Positions 1-5,075 of a stretch of 11,633 nt of DNA are shown piece after piece. Where the stretch lies: positions 1-11,633 of the forward strand of contig CAZNPL010000074.1 of the NCBI GenBank assembly GCA_964574815.1. Direction: 5' to 3'. The translations under genes and the position numbers were made by a program. Below the pieces are notes generated by a model. The model saw nothing but the letters and a program-made list of their open reading frames with translations. It was not told where the DNA came from and searched no databases. Each line of letters begins with the position of its first letter. Position 1 is the stretch's first letter. Origin of the DNA: CAZNPL01 sp964574815. Lineage in GTDB: Bacteria; Planctomycetota; Phycisphaerae; UBA1845.

Positions 1-31
1 GGCCCTTTGCTCTCCCGCTCTACGCCTAAAG

Positions 32-56
32 AACATGGGAGTTGTTCCATGTTTTT
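32..56 (+). terminator. Weak intrinsic-terminator-like hairpin
   Basis: AACATGG at 32-38 pairs with CCATGTT at 47-53, a 7-bp stem with an 8-nt loop, followed by a short T run. The gene it would serve lies outside the window. The stem is AT-rich for this genome and the T run is interrupted by G's a few bases on, so this is only a possible terminator. Confidence 0.3.
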
Positions 57-120
57 GGGGTTTTTGTTGTACAGGTGATATCACGTGCGTGGGGGCGGTT
101 GTTATGGGACTAAGGAGTCT

Positions 121-241
121 TCAGCCGTCAGCCGTCAGCCATCAGCCGGATGCGGTCGAGCGTGGGTTGGTGATCGTGGCGTTTGTTTGCCGGCTTGAGT
201 AAACAGGTGTATCAAGATGCACCCTACGGTGTCCGTCCCCC
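121..241. repeat. 121-bp perfect direct repeat, copy 1
   Basis: This copy is identical base for base with 622-742, at an offset of 501. It begins with four TCAGCC(G/A) heptamers (121-148) and ends in the C run at 234-241. Near its right end, GGTG at 208-211 and CACC at 220-223 form a small imperfect inverted repeat. No transposase or terminal inverted repeats are visible. The perfect identity, inside otherwise diverging DNA, points to recent duplication or gene conversion. Confidence 0.9.
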
Positions 242-312
242 CCGGCGGAGCGCTCGTTGACACTCGCGGTGCTGATCGGGTGCGGGCGTGACATGTACGC
301 TTTAGCGAGATG

Positions 313-334
313 CATGCCCACGCGCGTGGGCATG
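313..334. repeat. 22-bp perfect palindrome
   Basis: The arm CATGCCCACGC (313-323) is followed immediately by its exact reverse complement (324-334), with no spacer. A gapped, imperfect relative (GCCCACGC, then GCGCGGGC) occurs near the right edge at about 11512-11531. It may be a dispersed REP-like element or a dimeric-protein site. There is no flanking gene that would show which. Confidence 0.8.
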
Positions 335-414
335 GTATCGGCGCGAGCCGGGGCATCCGGTTTGGGTTTGTGGAGGTGGGGGTGGCGGTCGGCTGCAGCT
401 GGTGGGAAGATAGA

Positions 415-548
415 CGACCCCTTCGGGGTCGGTTTCTTTTAATACACAGAATCCGGGGGCGGGCTGCCTTCGGCAGCCGGCCCCCGGCTACTATAGAGCA
501 GGCCTTCGGCCTGCCGCGGTCCGTCGCCGACCCTTCGGTTCGCGAAGG
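415..548. repeat. Cluster of four stable TTCG hairpins
   Basis: Four perfect or near-perfect hairpins stand in a row. 415-431 has a 7-bp stem, CGACCCC/GGGGTCG. 453-487 has 8 bp, one mismatch, then 7 bp. 498-514 has a 7-bp stem, GCAGGCC/GGCCTGC. 532-548 pairs CCTTCG with CGAAGG. The first three close with C(TTCG)G, in RNA the exceptionally stable cUUCGg tetraloop. The first is followed by a T-rich stretch (433-440) and could terminate transcription rightward. Because TTCG is not self-complementary (the other strand has CGAA), the tetraloop logic suggests any RNA is read on the plus strand. Confidence 0.7.
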
Positions 549-560
549 ATGGGGCTGGCG

Positions 561-594
561 CAGTTGTCAGTGGTCAGTTTTCAGTTGTCAGGAA
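561..594. repeat. Heptamer array, TCAGTTG type
   Basis: Units TCAGTGG (567), TCAGTTT (574), TCAGTTG (581) and TCAGGAA (588) follow in strict 7-bp phase, preceded by a partial unit at 561-566. The arrays at 121-148 and 622-649 have the same 7-bp phase with TCAGCCG and TCAGCCA units, so both arrays are one family sharing a TCAG core. They resemble the short tandemly repeated heptamers known from cyanobacterial intergenic DNA; that likeness is only formal. Confidence 0.7.
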
Positions 595-621
595 GAAGCC
601 GTCAGCCGTCGGAAAGAGCCA

Positions 622-742
622 TCAGCCGTCAGCCGTCAGCCATCAGCCGGATGCGGTCGAGCGTGGGTTGGTGATCGTGGCGTTTGTTTGCCGGCTTGAG
701 TAAACAGGTGTATCAAGATGCACCCTACGGTGTCCGTCCCCC
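622..742. repeat. 121-bp perfect direct repeat, copy 2
   Basis: Second copy of the element at 121-241, same orientation. A further, clearly degraded relative follows at about 750-800, where the text TTGGGTTGG-GATCGTGG-CGTT-GTTTGCCGG recurs with scattered changes, so the unit has been copied more than once. Recombination between the two perfect copies would delete about 501 bp including the hairpin cluster. Confidence 0.9.
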
Positions 743-955
743 ACCCCCTCTTGGGTTGGGGATCGTGGGCGTTCGTTTGCCGGTTTGAATTTCCTTGCCT
801 CACGCTTCGCTTTGCGACGGTGTGGGGCACCCGCGGGGTGGGCTGGTTTGCCGGTCGCTTGTTGACGCTCGCGGTTGTGATTGGGTGCAGGGTTCGTTGT
901 GTTGCGGCGTGTTTGCGCGGTTCGGAGTCGGTTTGCCGTCGAGTTGTGAACGCGA

Positions 956-991
956 TCTTTCCCAATGCCGGGATTCTTTCCCAATGCCGGG
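956..991. repeat. Two-copy 17-bp tandem repeat
   Basis: TCTTTCCCAATGCCGGG occurs at 956-972 and again, identical, at 975-991, giving a 19-bp period. The period is close to two helical turns, so paired protein sites are possible, but there is no adjacent promoter or gene start to support regulation. Confidence 0.7.
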
Positions 992-1124
992 GTTGGGCCA
1001 CGGCGGCATGGCTGTCGGCCCTCCCACGCGGTGTGTATGTCCACCCCCACATCTTGGGTCGCAGGTTTTGAGGTGCCGGCGCGACCGTTCTTTGACCCGA
1101 AAGAAGTTTCCTGATGCCTTGTTT

Positions 1125-1928
1125 CTAGCGGGTTATGTTTTTGAGGTGGGTTGGGGAACTGATCTGGTTCAGAAGGTGGTGGTCTTTGATGGGGCGGTCG
1201 GCGGAGGGGGGGATGTAGAGGGTGAAGCCGGCGTGGAGCACGTGGGCCTGTTCGCTCAGGTCTTCCAATGCGAAGCGGTGGATTGTTGTCGGCATCAGCG
1301 GGTGCGGGGTCGAGTAGACGGCTGATGCGTGATGTTTGGGTGGGTAGAAGCGCAACAAATGGGTTTGGAGGCGGCGGAATCGGTTGGGGCGGGAGGGGCG
1401 CGTGGAATGGAGGGCGGTTTCGACGGTGCCGATCTGCCAGATGAGGGCGGGGACGTCGGATTGCAGCGGCCGGCGACGCAGCAGGAGGTCGGTGGCTTCG
1501 TACATCTGCATGCCGGTGACGCATGGATCAATGGCGAGTTCGGCGAAGATGCTGTCCATGGCCGAGATGCCGGGGAGGATGCGGACCTCAAGTTCGAGGA
1601 CGTTGGCCATGTCGATCATGAGGAATGGTGCGTAAGCGCCGACGAGGGGGTGGCCATGCATGGCGAAAGTGACGGGGGGATGGTCGAGGGCGGCGTCGAG
1701 GACTCGGGCGGCCATGTGGTGGTAAGCGTTCATGCGGTGGTCGGACTCGCGGTAGCTGCTTTCGTAGAGCGAGGTCACTTTGTGGCAGAGTTGTTCGAGG
1801 CAGGCGCGGGTGGCGACGCCGGTGTCGAGATAGAGCACTTCTTTCGAGCGGCGGATGGCTCGTTCGGTTTCTCGGGTGATCTGATCGACGTTGAGGACGC
1901 CGAGGCCGACGATGTAAATGTCAATCAC
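1125..1928 (-). CDS. Borosin-type peptide backbone alpha-N-methyltransferase (split form)
   Basis: This 267-residue protein of the SAM-dependent tetrapyrrole-methylase fold most resembles borosin methyltransferases, which N-methylate peptide-bond nitrogens of a RiPP precursor. An N-terminal YIVGLG loop (5-10) leads into ITRETERAIRRSKEVLY. Tyr59, Arg65 and Tyr69 reproduce the +6/+10 spacing of the catalytic Tyr66-Arg72-Tyr76 of fungal OphMA. GHP (92-94), LPGISAMDSIFAELAIDP (118-135), EATDLL (144-149) and IWQIG (163-167) match OphMA block by block, and FTLYIPP near the C-terminus ends the fold. No leader or core is fused, as in bacterial split borosins such as Shewanella SonM. The start is GTG at 1928, six bases after GGAG, overlapping the precursor gene by 8 nt; the frame is open upstream, but an earlier start would lie deep in that gene. 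Corrin or siroheme methylase is unlikely given these motifs and the neighbour. Confidence 0.87.
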   Translation of the reverse strand: MIDIYIVGLGVLNVDQITRETERAIRRSKEVLYLDTGVATRACLEQLCHKVTSLYESSYRESDHRMNAYHHMAARVLDAALDHPPVTFAMHGHPLVGAYAPFLMIDMANVLELEVRILPGISAMDSIFAELAIDPCVTGMQMYEATDLLLRRRPLQSDVPALIWQIGTVETALHSTRPSRPNRFRRLQTHLLRFYPPKHHASAVYSTPHPLMPTTIHRFALEDLSEQAHVLHAGFTLYIPPSADRPIKDHHLLNQISSPTHLKNITR

Positions 1929-2631
1929 ACTCGTCTCCGGTTTGCAGGGCGCGGATGAGGTCGAGGAGATTCTCGTAACGTTCGGTCGGGTCACATTGGC
2001 GGACGTTTCGGGCGGCGACTCTTGCGGCGGCGGATTCGGTGTGGTGGTTCCAGGGCGGGTTTGCGGGTTGCGCGATCGGGTGCTGGGGCGATGGTTGCGG
2101 TTCGCCGGATTCGGCGGTGAATGGGTGGATGGAGGCGGAGTAGGAGACTTCTGTTCCCGCTTCGTGCGTTGCGACTACGGTCGGAGCAATTCGGATCATC
2201 CATTGGACGGCGGGCGGGGCGTCGGCAGGTGCGGGCTCGGGGTCGGGTGGTGCATTGCCGACGTTCGGCGCGGGATTGTGGGGCCAGGGGTGCAGGGAGG
2301 CCTCGTATGAGAGTTTGGAGTTCGACGCGGCGTCGGTGGCGACGAAGGGGGTAAGTCGGAGCAGGATCTTGACTTCGGGAAGGGTCGGCGGCGGCGATGG
2401 AGGCGGGGTTATGGAGCGGCGAAGTTGGTGACTGGAGGGGGAATCGGTTTGCTCGACGGGCTGACCGAGGAGTTCGAGTAGACGTGCGTCGTTTGCGAGG
2501 AGGATCTCGCGTTCGCGGTCGGCGAGGTCGTATTCTTCAAGGGCGTGGTGCGGGTCGTTGAGGGCGAGTTCTCTGAAGGCCTCATCCAGGACAGTTCGGA
2601 TCAGGAAGTCGGTTGCGGATTGCGTTGACAC
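1921..2631 (-). CDS. Candidate borosin precursor with LigA-like leader and duplicated segment
   Basis: This is a 236-residue partner of the methyltransferase. Residues 8-56 (DFLIRTVLDEAFRELALNDP, then ALEEYDL, ADRE, LLANDARLLELLG) follow the helical LigA-like pattern used as leader/borosin-binding domain by split borosin precursors. A Pro/Ser linker (60-85) leads to segment 1 (86-116), a second Pro/Ala-rich linker to segment 2 (141-171), a third linker, then a Cys-containing C-terminal helix (200-236). The two segments align without gaps at a 55-residue offset: R92/R147, P95/P150, V97/V152, SY 108-109/163-164, AS 111-112/166-167 and HP 114-115/169-170 are shared. Known bacterial precursors such as SonA are far shorter with one C-terminal core. 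The segments could be cores or a small structured domain; the sequence cannot decide. The start is GTG at 2631, with GGACGGGAA upstream; no internal ATG fits better. Confidence 0.75.
   Translation of the reverse strand: MSTQSATDFLIRTVLDEAFRELALNDPHHALEEYDLADREREILLANDARLLELLGQPVEQTDSPSSHQLRRSITPPPSPPPTLPEVKILLRLTPFVATDAASNSKLSYEASLHPWPHNPAPNVGNAPPDPEPAPADAPPAVQWMIRIAPTVVATHEAGTEVSYSASIHPFTAESGEPQPSPQHPIAQPANPPWNHHTESAAARVAARNVRQCDPTERYENLLDLIRALQTGDECD
1935..1938 (-). promoter_or_regulatory. Ribosome binding site deciding the methyltransferase start
   Basis: GGAG on the minus strand sits six bases before GTG at 1928, inside the last codons of the precursor gene. It supports GTG over the longer open frame and implies translational coupling of the two products. 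Confidence 0.6.
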
Positions 2632-2673
2632 TATATTGTTCCCGTCCTGGCCGGGGCGTTTGGCCGATGGTGT

Positions 2674-2703
2674 TTTATAGTAAATAAGGAGCGGGTGTGT
2701 AAG
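2674..2703 (-). promoter_or_regulatory. Candidate sigma70-type promoter of the borosin pair
   Basis: Minus strand: CTTACA (2703-2698, 4 of 6 consensus) and TATAAA (2679-2674, 5 of 6) are 18 bp apart, predicting a start near 2667 and a leader of about 36 nt before GTG 2631. The -35 box lies inside the conserved 3' end of rnpB (the CGGCTTA region). If real, the pair has its own promoter embedded in rnpB; otherwise it is read through from rnpB. Confidence 0.4.
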
Positions 2704-3136
2704 CCGAATTCTGTTCGCCGGCGACGGCTTGGCCGTCGGCGGCGGGCGATCATTTATCTTGGCCGCCGGTCGCCCGGCGGCTCGAGCACCCTACCCGCGG
2801 CTACGAGCGACGAGTTTGAAGTCGTCGCCTGCGAGGCGGGCCACCTCTAGCCGCTGCATGGGCTTGCTGGCGGTGGGGTTTGCCGTGCCGTCGATGTCGC
2901 CATCGACGCGGTGCGCTCTTACCGCACCATTTCACCCTTACCTGCCCGGAGGGGTGCCTCCGGACATCGGCGGTGTATTTTCTGTGGCACTTTCCCTCGG
3001 GTCGCCCCGGGTTGGCGTTACCAACCACCGTGCCCTGCCCAGTTCGGACTTTCCTCCGGACCGGCCGATTTGTTTACGGCGCCGCGAAACGGCACCGTTC
3101 CACGGTCGGACCCGGCGATCGCCACTGCCCGCTCCT
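2687..3136 (-). ncRNA. RNase P RNA, bacterial A type
   Basis: This is the catalytic RNA that removes tRNA 5' leaders. Universal blocks appear in order on the minus strand: GGAGGAAAGTCCG (3057-3045), CAGGGCACGG, the GGTAACGCC region, AGGTAAGGGTGAAA, GCGGTAAGAGCGCACCGC, GGGTAGG and ACAGAATTCGGCTTA (2714-2700). The ends are set by the terminal helix P1, where AGGAGCGGG (3136-3128) pairs with CCCGCTCCT (2695-2687). P2 is GGCGATC with GATCGCC. Between P2 and the GGAGGAAAG block, P3 appears enlarged, with an extra strong hairpin (ACGGTGCCG/CGGCGCCGT). The region has no protein gene despite open frames in both directions. The precursor gene begins 55 bases beyond the 3' end in the same direction. 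Confidence 0.95.
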
Positions 3137-3141
3137 GGAGT

Positions 3142-3170
3142 ATCCTATGGGCAACGTGGGCGTTCTCCAA
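3142..3170 (-). promoter_or_regulatory. Likely rnpB promoter
   Basis: Minus strand TTGGAG (3170-3165) and TAGGAT (3147-3142) are separated by exactly 17 bp. Six bases after the -10 box the P1 helix of rnpB begins, so the predicted start (about 3135) coincides with the RNA 5' end deduced independently from base pairing. The sequence also lies in one arm of the 3148-3236 stem structure. Confidence 0.6.
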
Positions 3171-3236
3171 CCGAGGTCTGGCAGCACCATCCTTACAGAA
3201 CACACCAGGCCGCGAAGGTTCCTATCGCCCACCCCA
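3148..3236. other. Rod-like nested stem structure of unknown role
   Basis: Four helices nest in one register: TGGG 3148-3151 with CCCA 3233-3236; GTGGGCG 3156-3162 with CGCCCAC 3226-3232; AACC 3169-3172 with GGTT 3217-3220; GGTCTGG 3175-3181 with CCAGGCC 3205-3211 (one G-T). A 23-nt apical loop remains. Read as RNA on either strand, this is an 89-nt rod with asymmetric internal loops. The SRP RNA loop motif, tmRNA and 6S features were looked for and not found. It overlaps the rnpB promoter, so part of the pairing may be fortuitous. Confidence 0.4.
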
Positions 3237-3437
3237 AGCGGGAGCCGTCCCCGACGAGCTTCGGCTGATCCGCCTGAGGCGGAATGGCTGACGGCTCCGG
3301 CCTGACAACTAGCGCTCCGCACTGGCGGCGTGCCCGCCAGGCTCTTGCGCATGCAGACGGATCCTCAAAAACTATAGCCAAACCGCCGGCTTGACGCGCC
3401 TCAGCAGCGCGGCGCGTCCTCGATCGGCCGGCGGCGC

Positions 3438-3465
3438 TGGACACTCACCGCCGGCGCAGTATGAA
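3438..3465 (+). promoter_or_regulatory. Candidate tpiA promoter
   Basis: TGGACA (3438-3443) and TATGAA (3460-3465) are 16 bp apart, each matching the sigma70 consensus at four or more positions, giving a leader of about 55 nt before the tpiA ATG. GGGGAG at 3511-3516 is the ribosome site, ten bases before ATG 3527. Confidence 0.4.
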
Positions 3466-3526
3466 TACCAACTGAAGCCGTTTATCCGGGCGCGGTAGAG
3501 TCGAGTCGCTGGGGAGACGAATCCCG

Positions 3527-4294
3527 ATGAGCCGAACGTATTTTGTCGCCGGCAACTGGAAGATGCATAACACGCTCGAAGAGGCTCGGAAGCTGATGAA
3601 GGGGCTTCGTGAGAGGCTGCCCAAGCAATCGCCCGTCGAGGTTGCTGTTTGCCCCCCCTTCACCCTGCTCTACCCCATGAACAAGGAAATCGAGGGGACC
3701 GAAATGAAGCTGGGCGCCCAGAACTGCTACTTCGAACCCCAAGGCGCCTTCACCGGCGAAATCTCCCCCGTCATGCTCAGAGACGCCAACTGCCAATACG
3801 TCATCATTGGCCACAGCGAACGGCGTCATAAACTCGGCGAATGGGGTGATACTCTCCGCCGCAAGGTCGCCGCCGTCCTGGAGCACGGTCTCGACGTGAT
3901 CTATTGCGTCGGAGAGACCCTTGACGAGCGGGAATACAACCGCACGACGGAGGTTGTCGAACGCCAGCTTGACGAGGCGCTGACGTCCGAAACCGACCTG
4001 AACCGGGTGACCATCGCGTACGAGCCGGTATGGGCCATCGGCACCGGCCGAAACGCCACGCCGGACCAGGCTCAGGAGATTCACGCGTTCATCCGCGAGA
4101 AGGTCGGCGAACGCTTCGGGGCTCAGGCCGCCGGCAGAATGCGGATCCAGTACGGCGGGAGCGTCAAGCCCGACAACGCCGCCGGGCTGCTGGCTTGTCC
4201 CGATATCGATGGGGCGCTCGTGGGCGGCGCCTGCTTGGTAGCGGAGAGCTTTGCGGGTATTATATCCGCCGCCGCCCAAGCCCCGGCCGCGTGA
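3527..4294 (+). CDS. Triosephosphate isomerase
   Basis: This cytoplasmic glycolytic enzyme interconverts dihydroxyacetone phosphate and glyceraldehyde 3-phosphate. The 255-residue TIM barrel is complete and of usual length. Asn10 and Lys12 lie in GNWKMH; catalytic His96 is in IIGHSERR, and catalytic Glu166 is in AYEPVWAIGTG with the phosphate-gripping loop 6 directly after it. YGGSVKPDN (209-217) and GALVGGA (229-235) complete the phosphate site. The Ala-rich C-terminus is ordinary. It is the first gene of the plus-strand housekeeping block; a 246-base gap with a hairpin separates it from secG, so the two may or may not share a transcript. Confidence 0.97.
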   Translation: MSRTYFVAGNWKMHNTLEEARKLMKGLRERLPKQSPVEVAVCPPFTLLYPMNKEIEGTEMKLGAQNCYFEPQGAFTGEISPVMLRDANCQYVIIGHSERRHKLGEWGDTLRRKVAAVLEHGLDVIYCVGETLDEREYNRTTEVVERQLDEALTSETDLNRVTIAYEPVWAIGTGRNATPDQAQEIHAFIREKVGERFGAQAAGRMRIQYGGSVKPDNAAGLLACPDIDGALVGGACLVAESFAGIISAAAQAPAA

Positions 4295-4331
4295 CGCTTC
4301 ACCGCCCGCGGGGTGCCACTCTGCGGGGTGT

Positions 4332-4353
4332 GCCACTGCCCTCGAGCAGTGGC
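4332..4353. repeat. Inverted repeat in the tpiA-secG gap
   Basis: GCCACTGC (4332-4339) pairs with GCAGTGGC (4346-4353) around the loop CCTCGA. The preceding bases carry a direct repeat of GTGCCACT (4313 and 4330 region). There is no T run, so it is a poor intrinsic terminator. The rest of 4295-4540 shows no gene. The stretch ends in AAGGTGG (4528-4534), the secG ribosome site, six bases before ATG 4541. Confidence 0.55.
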
Positions 4354-4540
4354 GAAGGACAAGCGTGCCGCGGCTGTCGAGTAGCGTAGAATTATCATCC
4401 GGACCGCGGGTGACGGTCTCGCCCGGAGAGCGAGCGACCCTAGCCAGGGACTTCAGTTTCTGGAGAGGATTGAGACCCACGACTAACGAATTTCCGCCCG
4501 CGGGGCGGGCGAAGCACAACTTGAAGCAAGGTGGATTTTG

Positions 4541-5065
4541 ATGAGTTTACTGGCGTTTTCTTTCCTGCAGACCTTACTGGCCCTCGGCGTGATCGTCGTG
4601 TGCGTGCTGCTCATGCTGGTCATCCTGGTGCAGCAGGCCTCCGGCGGCGGACTGGTCGGCGCGTTCGGCGGCGGTGGCGCCGGAGGTGCCTTCGGCGCCA
4701 AGACCGGCGACATTTTCACTGTGATTACCGTGGTGCTGGCCGTGGTGTACCTTCTGTTCAACGTGGTTGGCAACTACGCCTTCAAGCCTCGGGCCATCGC
4801 CACTGCGACGCCGGCGGTCACCACCGCTCCAGGGACGCCGGCGCCGATCGAAGGCGGCGAGACGACCCCACCCCCGGGAGAAACCGCACCCGGCGCAGGT
4901 GAGCCCCTGACACCGACGATGCCCGCCCCGGGTACCGAGACGGGCGGCGGTCCCGCCGAGCCGGCGCAGTCACCCCCGCCGTTGCCTGAAGGCGCCGGCG
5001 GCGGACAATCGCCCGGTGGTGAAAATCCCCCGGATACGGGCGGAGGATCCGGCTTGCCCCAGTAG
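4541..5065 (+). CDS. Preprotein translocase subunit SecG with extended tail
   Basis: This is a membrane subunit of the SecYEG channel that assists SecA-driven export. Two hydrophobic segments (about 5-29 and 55-77) flank the hallmark cytoplasmic loop, with LVILVQQASGGGLVGAFGGG (26-45) followed by an FGAKTGD turn. ATG 4541 is preferred to TTG 4538 because AAGGTGG lies six bases upstream. The protein has 174 residues, whereas SecG is usually about 75-110. The excess is a Pro/Gly/Thr/Glu-rich tail from about residue 83 to the end, presumably disordered, with no recognisable motif. The tail keeps the reading frame and codon style of the rest, so it is not an obvious frameshift. The yicC start follows ten bases after the stop. 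Confidence 0.92.
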   Translation: MSLLAFSFLQTLLALGVIVVCVLLMLVILVQQASGGGLVGAFGGGGAGGAFGAKTGDIFTVITVVLAVVYLLFNVVGNYAFKPRAIATATPAVTTAPGTPAPIEGGETTPPPGETAPGAGEPLTPTMPAPGTETGGGPAEPAQSPPPLPEGAGGGQSPGGENPPDTGGGSGLPQ

Positions 5066-5075
5066 CCCACGGTCC

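Larger units (their letters stand above)
1..1124. other. Long repeat-rich intergenic region without a convincing gene
   Basis: No open frame here shows a recognisable domain, a plausible ribosome site or protein-like composition; the open frames are low-complexity Arg/Pro/Ala shadows of GC-rich DNA, and several run through the repeats. What is visible is repeat structure: a direct repeat (121-241 and 622-742), a palindrome (313-334), a hairpin cluster (415-548), heptamer arrays (121-148, 561-594, 622-649) and a 17-bp tandem (956-991). A more diverged echo of the direct-repeat unit continues at about 750-890: a stretch around 856-886 resembles 250-280. The region lies downstream of the methyltransferase gene and ends at its stop codon. 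I read it as decayed, repeatedly duplicated intergenic DNA; a non-coding RNA cannot be excluded. Confidence 0.75.
3137..3526. other. Structured divergent intergenic region between rnpB and tpiA
   Basis: No gene is seen. Besides the rnpB promoter and the 3148-3236 rod, it holds further strong inverted repeats. GGAGCCGTC 3241-3249 pairs with GACGGCTCC 3290-3298, enclosing a CCGCC/GGCGG hairpin at 3270-3282. CTGGCGG 3322-3328 pairs with CCGCCAG 3334-3340. A nested pair has CCGCCGGC 3383-3390 with GCCGGCGG 3427-3434 around GACGCGCC 3393-3400 with GGCGCGTC 3411-3418. The last ends just before the tpiA -35 candidate and may insulate the two divergent units. Confidence 0.6.

Noticed and set aside
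415..440. Definite rho-independent terminator
   Set aside because: The hairpin and T-rich stretch are good, but no plus-strand gene precedes it, so only the hairpin is reported.
121..742. CRISPR array from the direct repeats
   Set aside because: Only two long copies with a 380-bp spacer; no short regular repeats with unique spacers and no cas gene.
643..1524. Long minus-strand open frame of 293 codons overlapping the methyltransferase
   Set aside because: Its product is low-complexity Arg/Pro/His, it runs through the repeats and over the true gene in another frame, and has no ribosome site.
1125..1928. Methyltransferase as precorrin, siroheme or diphthine methylase
   Set aside because: The fold is shared, but the Tyr-x5-Arg-x3-Tyr set, EATDLL and IWQIG blocks and the overlapping LigA-like partner fit borosin enzymes; no cobalamin or heme gene is nearby.
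3148..3236. SRP RNA, 6S RNA or tmRNA gene
   Set aside because: The SRP GGAA-type apical motif, the 6S open-complex bulge text and a tmRNA tRNA-like end with tag frame are all absent.
2729..3444. Several open frames on both strands across the RNase P region
   Set aside because: They overlap the conserved rnpB blocks and show no protein features.
3482..4519. 345-codon minus-strand frame opposite tpiA
   Set aside because: A mirror frame of the well-identified tpiA gene; no recognisable motif.
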